Positions 7,886 to 14,414 of a DNA stretch of 64,000 nt are shown piece after piece. The notes under the pieces are model-generated. The model saw nothing but the letters and a program-made list of their open reading frames with translations. It made no database searches and had not been told where the DNA came from. Both the position numbers and the translations under genes were made by a program. Origin of the DNA: a virus; the IMG/VR virus record IMGVR_UViG_3300042509_001467, positions 16,668 to 80,667 of that record; one strand, 5' to 3'. Positions within the stretch are counted from its first letter, which is position 1. Each line of letters starts with the position of its first letter.

Positions 7886-8373
7886 TTTATTCTAAGCACC
7901 TCCGTTTGCTCTCCGAGCTTGACGCCTGGAACGTCCTCACCAGCGGCTAGTGCCGCCTTGATTGCCGTCTTGTCCCAAGTCGGCTCCATCTCCTTCATGT
8001 ACTGGATTGGAATGACCTTTGGGTCTAGAATCTCCAGCGGTGCGGCTCCTGCCTTGCCTACTGTGAGGGTGAAGCGGTTGGTTTGCACCTTTGGTCTATC
8101 TAGTGCGATCATCGCTCCCTTGATCCGCTGCTCCATGAAGTCGGCTAGTTTTTGCACCGCTTTTGCCTTATCTGCAAAGAATTTGGATTCTGCCTTGAAC
8201 TTCTCGGCGTCGCTCTCGGCGTTTCGCATGACGTAAACGCACCCTTCGAGCTTGGTTTCCAGGTCGCCCTCCATGCCCGCCAGGGTGTCGTCGAACGTTT
8301 GCTGGTCAATGTCGCCAGCTTCCAGCATGGCGACCAGTTGTAGATGTTGCTCTGTTATTTCGTATAGGTTCAT
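7882..8373 (-). CDS. Gp157-like phage protein (Siphovirus Gp157 family)
   Basis: 163 residues: a long helical N-terminal half (coiled-coil like, with the FFADKAKAVQKLADFMEQRI segment), then NRFTLTVGKAGAAPLEI, a Pro-Ile/Pro-rich turn and a final helix with KAALAAGEDVPGV. This order is characteristic of the Gp157 family found beside SSB/recombination genes in many phages. A nuclease or superinfection-resistance role has been suggested for family members; what it does here is unknown. Confidence 0.8.
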   Translation of the reverse strand: MNLYEITEQHLQLVAMLEAGDIDQQTFDDTLAGMEGDLETKLEGCVYVMRNAESDAEKFKAESKFFADKAKAVQKLADFMEQRIKGAMIALDRPKVQTNRFTLTVGKAGAAPLEILDPKVIPIQYMKEMEPTWDKTAIKAALAAGEDVPGVKLGEQTEVLRIK

Positions 8374-8726
8374 AGTGCCTCCTCCTTTATTTTAAGTCCT
8401 TTTTCTATCCTCTTAGCGTTGTATGACGCTAGGCGCGTCCTTGCCTCGTCAATTCCTGCTCTTAGTGCCTCTTGCTCAGTCAAAAATAACCCGTGGCTAC
8501 GTGCGATCTTTTCTGCCTCGACTTCGCTTGTGCTTGCTCCAAACATGGTGCTTGCCCCCAGGTTGATTACAAACGCCCAGTTTGCGTTTGATCTCTTATG
8601 TATTGCGGTGCAATGCGACTTCTCCACTACGACGAAGAAGTGTCCAACTTTTGCAGCGTGGTGCTTGCGGTACTCCTTCTTGGTTGTGGTTCTGAATGTA
8701 AATCCTTCAATTGCTTGTGTTTTCAT
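8370..8726 (-). CDS. Hypothetical protein (118 aa)
   Basis: Basic protein with KKEYRKHHAAKVGHFFVVVEKS near the N-terminus and a Lys-rich C-terminus. No known motif. Overlaps the Gp157-like gene downstream by ATGA and the small membrane gene upstream. Confidence 0.65.
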   Translation of the reverse strand: MKTQAIEGFTFRTTTKKEYRKHHAAKVGHFFVVVEKSHCTAIHKRSNANWAFVINLGASTMFGASTSEVEAEKIARSHGLFLTEQEALRAGIDEARTRLASYNAKRIEKGLKIKEEAL

Positions 8727-8869
8727 AGTTCATGTTCTCCGATGTATCGTAGAGTCTCCCCGGTTTCCCGGGGTTCTCTTAGGTATTGCAGGGTTGCTGT
8801 GATCGTGCCGCAAATTACTGCGAAGAGTGCGACCAGTACGATCAGGTCTGTCATTTTTTGGTTTTTCAT
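8723..8869 (-). CDS. Small single-TM protein (48 aa)
   Basis: Starts MKNQKMTDLIVLVALF: a short basic head, one transmembrane helix (about residues 8-25, ending VICGTITATL) and a charged tail ending YIGEHEL. The ATG at 8869 overlaps the stop of the upstream gene (ATGA) and its own stop overlaps the ATG of 8370-8726, so it fills the gap in the operon exactly. GGAG lies about 10 bases before the start. Probably an inner-membrane peptide; role unknown. Confidence 0.75.
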   Translation of the reverse strand: MKNQKMTDLIVLVALFAVICGTITATLQYLREPRETGETLRYIGEHEL

Positions 8870-9237
8870 GGTTGGGTTTTCTCCGGTTTGTATAGTCCCA
8901 TAACATAGTTATATTCATCATCGCTGACTGGGATATCTTGCTCACTCATATTGTCTAGCCCAAGACATAGGATTGATTGAATCTCTTGCATCACCTCTGG
9001 CGGCAGCTTGCCGACATTCTCACCTTCTAACCTGATTAGAACATTGTCGCCTAACCCAGTCTCATCATGCGGCATATCCCAGTACCCATTAAGGTAGTAA
9101 TCGTTAGGCTCAAGGCAATACACCCGCACTCCTGCAGTAATTGCGTCCTGCTCTTCTTCGTCTGATGTAAAGCAGAAGTTCTCGCACTCCTTTTCTTCAT
9201 GCAGGTACTTGTAGTCGTCAACGTCGTATATTTTCAT
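8866..9237 (-). CDS. Acidic hypothetical protein (123 aa)
   Basis: Strongly acidic (for example SDEEEQD and VSDDEYNY), rich in Tyr, with few Lys/Arg. Such charge can go with DNA mimicry or inhibitor function in phage early regions, but no family was recognised and this is only a possibility. Overlaps neighbours by ATGA junctions. Confidence 0.65.
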   Translation of the reverse strand: MKIYDVDDYKYLHEEKECENFCFTSDEEEQDAITAGVRVYCLEPNDYYLNGYWDMPHDETGLGDNVLIRLEGENVGKLPPEVMQEIQSILCLGLDNMSEQDIPVSDDEYNYVMGLYKPEKTQP

Positions 9238-9650
9238 GCTGGTTCTCCGTTTTGAAACATCTTAAACTCTGCCCCATGGTCCAGGTAATCGAGGCTCTTA
9301 GATAAATCCTCCCTGATTTCTGCGTCGTAGTCGCGCTTAGATTTTACGTGAGATTCAAGGTATGCCCCTTCTGATTTCTCATCAAAATCATATCTAGCGC
9401 AGGTCTTGAGTGCCATTTCAAAGCTTCCGAGATGCCCGATATGAACGTCAATTACCTCATGTCCGCACTCACGGGTGTAGATGTCTTTTAGCTCAAACGC
9501 TTGGCACTTTCCGTCATCGTTTCGCGATATGTAGTACTTGCCAAACATTAGACAATCGTCTTTAATCTCAACCTGGGTCGTCTTAATACCCATAAGTGCC
9601 GTGTACCTTTTTGCGGTGTTGATCTCTTCGTTAGTAAATGTTTTGTTCAT
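9234..9650 (-). CDS. Hypothetical protein (138 aa)
   Basis: Mixed-charge soluble protein beginning MNKTFTNEEINTAKRY. No motif recognised. AGGATAGAAAACA precedes the ATG. It is the first gene after an 80-base gap holding a hairpin, so it may be the head of a sub-operon or the start of a processed transcript. Confidence 0.65.
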   Translation of the reverse strand: MNKTFTNEEINTAKRYTALMGIKTTQVEIKDDCLMFGKYYISRNDDGKCQAFELKDIYTRECGHEVIDVHIGHLGSFEMALKTCARYDFDEKSEGAYLESHVKSKRDYDAEIREDLSKSLDYLDHGAEFKMFQNGEPA

Positions 9651-9705
9651 TGTTTTCTATCCTGCTATGAGTTCGGCATAGCTCCCTAGAATCTTTGGAC
9701 TCTAG

Positions 9706-9724
9706 GCAACCCTGCCGGGGTTGC
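9706..9724. other. Intergenic hairpin
   Basis: GCAACCC (9706-9712) pairs with GGGTTGC (9718-9724) around TGCCG. A weaker CTAGA/TCTAG pair lies beside it. No U-run follows on the leftward transcript, so a processing or stabilising role in the leader of 9234-9650 fits better than termination. Confidence 0.5.
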
Positions 9725-9731
9725 TTTACTC

Positions 9732-9962
9732 TTACTCTACCGGGGCGCACCCTGGCTTATACATCTTTTGCCACGGTTCATGGCGCATAAACCTTTCGGC
9801 GTGGTCAATGTTCATGCCCTTAAACATCCGTTTCTCTTGGTGCATCCAGATTTTGACTAGCCCAGTGCTTCGGTCTACGAATTCCAGCCACCACCCGCCA
9901 TGTCGTTTGCCCATCCACTCAAGCTGCAATACGTGAGTATCATTCTGCTCAATGATCGTCAT
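9732..9962 (-). CDS. Hypothetical protein (76 aa)
   Basis: Small, Trp/His/Met-rich protein (for example GKRHGGWWLEFVDRSTG). No recognised domain. Overlaps the upstream gene by four bases. Confidence 0.65.
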   Translation of the reverse strand: MTIIEQNDTHVLQLEWMGKRHGGWWLEFVDRSTGLVKIWMHQEKRMFKGMNIDHAERFMRHEPWQKMYKPGCAPVE

Positions 9963-10156
9963 AATTTATTCACCATCGCGCTAGGGTCTAGCCACGGGTT
10001 GATACCATCCGCATCCGTGACTCTAAACCTTTCGAATCCTTGATCTATCGCCCATTTCTTAGCCTCTTCGAACCGTGACCCATCGCCGACGGTGATAACA
10101 TCTTCTGCCCATTCCGGGTCACCCTTTCGGTGTCCCCATAATACGAATTCTCTCAT
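9959..10156 (-). CDS. Hypothetical protein (65 aa)
   Basis: Begins MREFVLWGHRKGDPEWAEDV; contains a helix (SRFEEAKKWAIDQGF) between strands, like a small alpha/beta fold. No family recognised. ATGA overlaps on both sides. Confidence 0.65.
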   Translation of the reverse strand: MREFVLWGHRKGDPEWAEDVITVGDGSRFEEAKKWAIDQGFERFRVTDADGINPWLDPSAMVNKL

Positions 10157-10329
10157 AGTTCCATTGCCTCCTGCTCTCTCGATTGTTGCACCAGGTCTGC
10201 CGCATCGAAGAGGGGTTGAAATTGGCGCGTCATCTCTGCCGCCATTTGGTCATTGATTGCCCTCTTTGCGTCTGCCGGGTTTAACCCGGCATATACGGTC
10301 TTTTGGTTTATGATAATCTCAATTCTCAT
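10153..10329 (-). CDS. Hypothetical helical protein (58 aa)
   Basis: Reads MRIEIIINQKTVYAGLNPAD, then a helix AKRAINDQMAAEMTRQF and a Gln/Glu-rich tail. The ATG overlaps the upstream stop and its TGA overlaps the next ATG (both ATGA), filling exactly the space between two other genes. Function unknown. Confidence 0.7.
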   Translation of the reverse strand: MRIEIIINQKTVYAGLNPADAKRAINDQMAAEMTRQFQPLFDAADLVQQSREQEAMEL

Positions 10330-10523
10330 GCCTTCGCCTCATCAGCATTGAATAGCTTCACGATCTGGCACTCTGCACCAGGTGCGAAGCACCTTTGCCC
10401 TAAGCTGCATCCGGTAATCGGACGCCATAGCTCCATCATTGACCATTGGCTAGAGTCCCAATCCGATCTAACGCGCCACGCGTGATTCTTATACTTCACG
10501 ATTGAGCCGCTTGGAATAATCAC
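10326..10523 (-). CDS. Small SH3-like hypothetical protein (65 aa), GTG start
   Basis: IPSGSIVKYKNHAWRVRSDW followed by further strands suggests a small SH3/KOW-like barrel; Cys residues are present but not in a zinc pattern. The start is GTG at 10523, with AGGAGG placed in the end of the upstream micro-gene. Function unknown. Confidence 0.6.
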   Translation of the reverse strand: MIIPSGSIVKYKNHAWRVRSDWDSSQWSMMELWRPITGCSLGQRCFAPGAECQIVKLFNADEAKA

Positions 10524-10618
10524 GCTCTGAACCTCCTGGCGATTCTTCGAAGTTTGAGGGTGCTGATCTTGGTCCTGTTAACGTGACCTTTGCCTTGATA
10601 TGTTTTGATTGTATCCAT
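10520..10618 (-). CDS. Very small basic peptide (32 aa)
   Basis: MDTIKTYQGKGHVNRTKIST followed by LKLRRIARRFRA. Preceded by GAGGATAGACAC, an RBS form shared with several neighbours, and its stop overlaps the GTG of the next gene as GTGA; its own last codons contain the AGGAGG that serves that gene. It may work as a leader peptide for coupling or as a nucleic-acid-binding peptide. Moderate confidence. Confidence 0.5.
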   Translation of the reverse strand: MDTIKTYQGKGHVNRTKISTLKLRRIARRFRA

Positions 10619-10677
10619 GTGTCTATCCTCACTCTCTATTTTCACGGGCTTGTGACCGTCCATGGCTAGATTAAGGG

Positions 10678-10697
10678 TGCCAGGTGCTAACCTGGCA
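10678..10697. other. Perfect intergenic hairpin
   Basis: TGCCAGGT and ACCTGGCA form an 8-bp perfect stem around GCTA, between the stop of 10703-11119 and the leader of the next gene. No U-run follows on the minus strand. Probable mRNA stability or processing element. Confidence 0.55.
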
Positions 10698-10702
10698 TAG
10701 TG

Positions 10703-11119
10703 TTACTTGATCTTTGAGAGTGTCCAGCCATCCTCAGTCTTGCCATTGAATGTCTGCTCTAGAGTCCAGCCCAATTCTTTAAGCGCGTTGATCACTGATG
10801 ATTCACCCGCTGCCGAGGTTCGCGCGATCTTGTTATGCTCATCGCTTCCATGAGTGTAAATCCATCTTAGAAAATCTGCCATGACTGCCGAGGTCTTGCA
10901 ATACCCATACCCGCTGGCATACGCTACCTTTTCGCCTCGATGGTTACTGATTCGCGGGCATGACCCCCAGGTACTAGACTTGTTGTAGCTGATTGCGAAT
11001 CCGGCGCGTCCAGTGCCGTACTCTGAGTTGATTTGATTTACTAACACTTGCGCGTATTCTTGTGCGCGTAATTCAAGCGTCGTTAGTTTAGGTGTTTTGG
11101 TTGTTGTTGTATCGCTCAT
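10703..11119 (-). CDS. Conserved orphan protein, family shared with genome B (138 aa)
   Basis: Homologous to the genome B gene at 47,666-48,052: both share S/RTWG..P, a Y/SASGYGY/CGY segment, the helix L.W.....G..EH.KI, then ALKE.G...E.T..GK..... and a C-terminal aromatic/Leu-Thr-Lys end. The pattern of Cys, His and Gly suggests a compact enzyme-like or metal-binding fold, but I cannot place it in a named family. The leader AAGGATAAACCAA before ATG is nearly the same as in B (AAGGTAAATCAA). Non-essential accessory position in both genomes. Confidence 0.75.
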   Translation of the reverse strand: MSDTTTTKTPKLTTLELRAQEYAQVLVNQINSEYGTGRAGFAISYNKSSTWGSCPRISNHRGEKVAYASGYGYCKTSAVMADFLRWIYTHGSDEHNKIARTSAAGESSVINALKELGWTLEQTFNGKTEDGWTLSKIK

Positions 11120-11155
11120 TTGGTTTATCCTTAGTCTTGATTGCTGGTCATTGCG

Positions 11156-11410
11156 TTAGTTTTGTACGCTCATGTGGTCACTGTAGCTGCTCAGATACTC
11201 CTGCAGGTACTCAGGGTCATTATCACGCTTTGCGGCCGCTATCTCTGAGCGAATCTCTTCCATGTCCCCGGCATCGTCTATAATCACTGAGCGTTTACCC
11301 TGGCTGATTTGGTAGTAATGGCATCCGAACCGGTTTACTAGCTTAACTGTATATTTGGTCTTAGGTCGCGCCACTGTAAAGAGTGAACCGTTCAGGTATT
11401 CCGGTGTCAT
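11156..11410 (-). CDS. Hypothetical protein (84 aa)
   Basis: The ATG at 11410 overlaps the stop of the upstream gene as ATGA and is preferred to an upstream in-frame start. The N-terminal half is beta-rich (KYTVKLVNRFGCHYYQIS), the C-terminal half helical and acidic. No family recognised. Confidence 0.65.
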   Translation of the reverse strand: MTPEYLNGSLFTVARPKTKYTVKLVNRFGCHYYQISQGKRSVIIDDAGDMEEIRSEIAAAKRDNDPEYLQEYLSSYSDHMSVQN

Positions 11411-11853
11411 ACAACACCCCACATCTCTTGCCCGTCCACGTACAATGTCATATTGCCATGATCTGAGACCACCAGGTAAGTACCCGATGGATCGTCTGGC
11501 AATTCGTCGCACTTGATCAAATCGCCATCGTAAATGTCATGTTCTAGACTCTCTTGGCTGATCCAATACCCGAAGTCTGAACCATCTCCCTCATGCGCTC
11601 CAAAGTACGCGTATGGTGGTGCAATAGCGTTCATCTCATCGAAGAGAATGTCATTCAGGTACTCGTCCAGTAGGTCATCGTCCCCAACCTCCTCATCAGT
11701 TAGGCGATTCAATGCATCCTGAATCTCTTCGGGTAGCGTGAAGGATGAATTGTACTCTTTGAGTACGTCCACGAAGTCAGGAATGAGATCGGCTGCGATG
11801 TGCGTACCATGTGAGATGGTGCCGAGTGGTGCGAATTGTTTTGATCGTGTCAT
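11407..11853 (-). CDS. Acidic hypothetical protein (148 aa)
   Basis: Starts MTRSKQFAPLGTISHGTHIA; GGAGG lies 9 bases upstream of the ATG at 11853, which overlaps the upstream stop (TAATG). The middle is strongly acidic (EEVGDDDLLDEYLND), and the end has a strand-rich PSGTYLVVSDHGNMTLYV. This last motif resembles conserved small phage proteins of unknown function. A DNA-mimic role is possible but unsupported beyond charge. Confidence 0.7.
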   Translation of the reverse strand: MTRSKQFAPLGTISHGTHIAADLIPDFVDVLKEYNSSFTLPEEIQDALNRLTDEEVGDDDLLDEYLNDILFDEMNAIAPPYAYFGAHEGDGSDFGYWISQESLEHDIYDGDLIKCDELPDDPSGTYLVVSDHGNMTLYVDGQEMWGVV

Positions 11854-12062
11854 TAAAATAGTCCTCCAAATTGGCAATGCTGCCGCATCTCTTTTTCGCT
11901 CATGGGCTCGCAAGTCATGCGCTCGATTGTTTCTAGGCATGATTGGTCCGACTTTTGGGACCAGAAACGCTTTAGATCGTCTAGGTCCTCTTGGTAAAAC
12001 CTGCTGCCGGGAGTGAGATGCTTCGAAGCTAGTTTAAAAGCTTTTTGCTGTAATCGTGTCAT
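11853..12062 (-). CDS. Hypothetical protein, first gene of leftward arm (69 aa)
   Basis: Helical, mixed-charge protein (MTRLQQKAFKLASKHLTPGS at the start). ATG at 12062 with GGATAACCAAA in front. As the first gene after the 880-base control region it is expected to be among the earliest transcribed of this arm. Function unknown. Confidence 0.65.
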   Translation of the reverse strand: MTRLQQKAFKLASKHLTPGSRFYQEDLDDLKRFWSQKSDQSCLETIERMTCEPMSEKEMRQHCQFGGLF

Positions 12063-12168
12063 TTTGGTTATCCATGCAGCTCGCCGAGCTACGTTTAAGA
12101 TATTAGCACAGTATTTTCTAAACTGTATACTTCCGGTATCCTATTTTGTGCAAGTCAGGTATTTATAC

Positions 12169-12185
12169 TGTATTCACTGAATACA
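12169..12185. promoter_or_regulatory. Palindromic operator candidate
   Basis: TGTATTC and GAATACA are perfect inverted arms around ACT. A related ACAGT...ACTGT pair lies 50 bases to the left. Close to the first leftward gene, so a repressor or activator site for that arm is plausible. Confidence 0.5.
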
Positions 12186-12224
12186 TTTATATTCAGATTT
12201 TTTTGTTTTTTGGAATATGAGCTT

Positions 12225-12243
12225 ATTGCAAACAATTTGCAAT
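12225..12243. promoter_or_regulatory. Palindromic operator candidate (8-bp arms)
   Basis: ATTGCAAA and TTTGCAAT are perfect inverted arms separated by CAA. It lies 56 bases from the palindrome at 12169. Dyads of this size usually bind a dimeric HTH regulator; no regulator gene is adjacent. Confidence 0.55.
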
Positions 12244-12276
12244 AGTGTGATCCGACAATAAGCCAAGACGCCATTT

Positions 12277-12521
12277 GGTACGCGCTTCCAACCTTGTACC
12301 TATCCCTAGAAGTTCCGGCGCAGCTTTGTACCTTTTCTTGCGTGTATATAGTGTGTGGTACGTTTGTCTACACGTTTTACGTTAAAATTAATTCGTTCGA
12401 TTTCCTAATTGTTGCGTGTGCAAGTATTTAGGTAGGGGGTACGGGGGACGAGCGGTTGAATTGTAGGGTATGTACCCCAACACATATGCCGACCTATTTT
12501 CAATTACCCCTTGCTCGTACC
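12277..12521. repeat. Cluster of seven GGTACR sites
   Basis: GGTAC followed by A or G, read on one strand or the other, occurs at 12277, 12296, 12328, 12357, 12438, 12472 and 12517 (5-mer starts). About 0.5 would be expected by chance in 245 bp for GGTAC on both strands. The clustering in a gene-free region next to AT-rich DNA resembles initiator or regulator binding arrays. Confidence 0.55.
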
Positions 12522-12653
12522 TACTCTCGATCTCAAGTTCAATTCAGCCTACGTAGCGACAGCGAATGTAGGCGTGTATTTTTCTTTTGAACCTAAATCA
12601 AGTGCCATAACGTTATTCCAAGACTTTATTTAAAAACCTGGTAATTTTAACAG

Positions 12654-12682
12654 TAGACAAGGTTTTTTTTACCGGGTATATT
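12654..12682 (+). promoter_or_regulatory. Strong sigma-70-type promoter for the virion arm
   Basis: -35 TAGACA (12654-12659) and -10 TATATT (12677-12682), each five of six to consensus, with an ideal 17-bp spacer. The predicted start near 12689 falls a few bases before the first hairpin of the leader. Confidence 0.8.
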
Positions 12683-12688
12683 CCTTCC

Positions 12689-12797
12689 TATACAGACTGA
12701 GCGATAGCTTAGTCTGCCCGCGACTAGCGGGAGCCGCACCAAGCTCCGGATTACAAGCTTTCACCCACGCCCTGCTAATTCGCAGGGCGCAAGAAGC
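12689..12797 (+). ncRNA. Hairpin-rich leader RNA or small RNA of unknown class
   Basis: Starting at the predicted transcription start: a 10-bp stem CAGACTGAGC/GCTTAGTCTG with GATA loop (12693-12716), directly stacked on CCCGC/GCGGG with a 5-nt loop (12717-12731), a possible GGAGC/GCTCC alternative, and an 8-bp perfect stem CGCCCTGC/GCAGGGCG (12768-12789) that is enclosed by GCTTT/GAAGC. No open reading frame. Could be a regulatory 5' leader of the virion operon or a separate RNA; no known family was recognised. Confidence 0.55.
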
Positions 12798-12826
12798 AAG
12801 CATAGTAGTTTAGCGTAAGTACAATA

Positions 12827-12852
12827 GGATGCTTAAAGTGGATGCTCAAAGT
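12827..12852. repeat. Tandem 13-bp direct repeat
   Basis: GGATGCTTAAAGT (12827-12839) is followed directly by GGATGCTCAAAGT (12840-12852), 12 of 13 identical; a weaker third GGATGTTTA lies at 12865. Located in the untranslated leader about 90 bases before the endolysin gene. Possible protein-binding site. Confidence 0.5.
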
Positions 12853-12942
12853 GAAGCTACGCCTGGATGTTTACCTTAGTTGTATACGGGTATTTACGAG
12901 TAATTAGAGTCTTTTAGGGGTTGTGACTCGTTCTTAGAGTTA

Positions 12943-13542
12943 ATGGGAGAATTAACACCAAGACAGAGGGAGTGGCTTGAAGAGGTGGATATGCCTAAGC
13001 CTGAGTCTATTAACACAGGGCGTAGCCCTGCTAGTAGGCAACTCTTGATTACAAGGCTCGGTCACCCTAGTGAGTTCTATACTACTAAGTGCGGGGTTGT
13101 GCAGCCAGGCTTACTGGCTGACCGGATTGTGACTCGGAGTGTTGGACCCTTTCGGGTGACTGGGCTTGATGTTGCGGTTGCTTGTCTTGCTTACGCTATG
13201 AAGCGGGTCAAGCAATATGAGTCAGAGTTGTACGGGATTCTTGGAAGTGCCGGGATGCTCTGCGTTCGCATGGTGCGCGGGGGTAACTCGCCTAGCATAC
13301 ATAGCTGGGGATGCGCTATTGACATCTTGATTGGCGGGAAGTTAGACGACTATGGAGACGGCAAGACCCTCAAAGGCTTGTTTGTCCTCCATCAGTACAT
13401 GAAGCAGGAGGGTTGGTACTGGGGCGCGGAGTTTCGTAAAGAGGATTCGATGCACTGGGAACTAGCCAATGACAGGTTGCAGACCTTACTCTCTTTGAGA
13501 GGTAAGGAGTTGCGTGACTACATCGCGGGAAGTAAAACATGA
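12943..13542 (+). CDS. M15-family peptidase endolysin (D-Ala-D-Ala carboxypeptidase/endopeptidase type)
   Basis: 199 residues. SIHSWGCAID at 118-127 gives the zinc-binding SxHxxGxAxD motif (H120, D127), and MHWELA at 170-175 supplies the second His (H171) with its Trp, as in VanY/Ply500-type M15 peptidases. Such enzymes cut the peptide part of peptidoglycan and serve as phage lysins. No signal peptide, so a holin is needed for release; one-TM candidates lie at the far end of the operon (32,256). First gene of the virion operon, the same slot as the amidase in genome B. The RBS is weak. Confidence 0.88.
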   Translation: MGELTPRQREWLEEVDMPKPESINTGRSPASRQLLITRLGHPSEFYTTKCGVVQPGLLADRIVTRSVGPFRVTGLDVAVACLAYAMKRVKQYESELYGILGSAGMLCVRMVRGGNSPSIHSWGCAIDILIGGKLDDYGDGKTLKGLFVLHQYMKQEGWYWGAEFRKEDSMHWELANDRLQTLLSLRGKELRDYIAGSKT

Positions 13543-13925
13543 AATTCAAAATCTATCTAAGCGTGAAGTTTCGTGCCTTTGGGATCACCTTTGGCACCGT
13601 GAAGAAGGAATGGGAGCGGGATTTACCCCGTGAGATCAAAGACGGCTTTGTTTTTAAGCCCATTAACGAGAAGGATGTCAAGGTCGAGATTGATTTAGAC
13701 CCGCTAGTGGAGGTCGGCAACGAGTTTAACACCCTGATTACTGCCACGGTCAAGTACCGAGTACCTATTTTCGGGTACTGGAACGAAATTCAGCAAGAAA
13801 CAGAGGTCAAATTTCCATCAACGGGTACGCATACCGCGATTAAAGAGCGCGGTATTAATCTGACCTACGAATGGACGCGAGTTGCTCCAACAATCTTGCG
13901 TGATACCGACAAGATTAAGCCTTGA
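13539..13925 (+). CDS. Hypothetical protein (128 aa)
   Basis: Beta-rich soluble protein with an N-terminal basic stretch (KFKIYLSVKFRAFGITFG). No motif recognised. ATGA overlap with the endolysin stop and TTGA overlap with the next start. Its place between endolysin and terminase would suit a lysis accessory or packaging factor, but nothing in the sequence decides. Confidence 0.7.
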   Translation: MKFKIYLSVKFRAFGITFGTVKKEWERDLPREIKDGFVFKPINEKDVKVEIDLDPLVEVGNEFNTLITATVKYRVPIFGYWNEIQQETEVKFPSTGTHTAIKERGINLTYEWTRVAPTILRDTDKIKP

Positions 13926-14407
13926 AGAAGCCTAGAGACGAGCATAACGACGAGTTAGGGGCTGATTTGCCAGCCGAGACGCCAGCCGTTCGCGGTGATG
14001 TGCTGATCGGCAAGGCGATTCCAGCCCTTGCTATGGGTACTTTGGTCGGCAAGTTTGTTGTCAAGGTCGCCACGGGCGAATTGACGATGGATGCGGCGAA
14101 GTATGACGTTGGCTTGCCCTCTACTTGGTTCCCAGACCTAGAGGTTCTGGCAATGATTGAAGAAGTCAAGTCCAAGTACGAGATCGGGCAGATCATGTCT
14201 GGACCAGTCGTGCTTGGCGAGATGTGGGAGATATACGCGGTGGCTAAGTTATCGGGCGATATGCGCCTTGCTTTGACTACCCTGAATATGATCTTGACGT
14301 GGGGATCAAAACTAGCCCCGCCAAAGAAGGCAGACATCGAGGGGCAACAAGCAATCTCTCGCTTTACCGTGAGTAGAGACGCAGACCCAAGAGCAAAAAA
14401 GAAATGA
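13922..14407 (+). CDS. Probable small terminase subunit (161 aa), TTG start
   Basis: Position directly before the large terminase, size and mainly helical content fit a TerS, the oligomeric DNA-recognition part of the packaging motor. I see no clear helix-turn-helix, so the call rests on synteny. TTG start overlapping the previous stop; basic C-terminus (DADPRAKKK). Not similar to the genome B candidate at 49,835. Confidence 0.5.
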   Translation: MKKPRDEHNDELGADLPAETPAVRGDVLIGKAIPALAMGTLVGKFVVKVATGELTMDAAKYDVGLPSTWFPDLEVLAMIEEVKSKYEIGQIMSGPVVLGEMWEIYAVAKLSGDMRLALTTLNMILTWGSKLAPPKKADIEGQQAISRFTVSRDADPRAKKK

Positions 14408-14414
14408 GAGTGTA

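Larger units (their letters stand above)
12063..12942. promoter_or_regulatory. 880-bp gene-free control region between divergent arms
   Basis: No convincing gene on either strand. Contents from left to right: two operator-like palindromes (12169-12185, 12225-12243), seven GGTACR sites in both orientations (12277-12521), a run of AT-rich sequence, a near-consensus rightward promoter (12654-12682), a hairpin-rich transcribed leader (12689-12797) and a tandem 13-bp repeat (12827-12852). Its position makes it the likely site of early regulation and possibly the replication origin of A. No clear leftward -35/-10 pair could be chosen. Confidence 0.7.

Noticed and set aside
12689-12797. phi29-type packaging RNA
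   Set aside because: Position near packaging genes is suggestive, but the hairpin pattern does not show the pRNA three-way junction and interlocking loops, and the terminase is not phi29-like.
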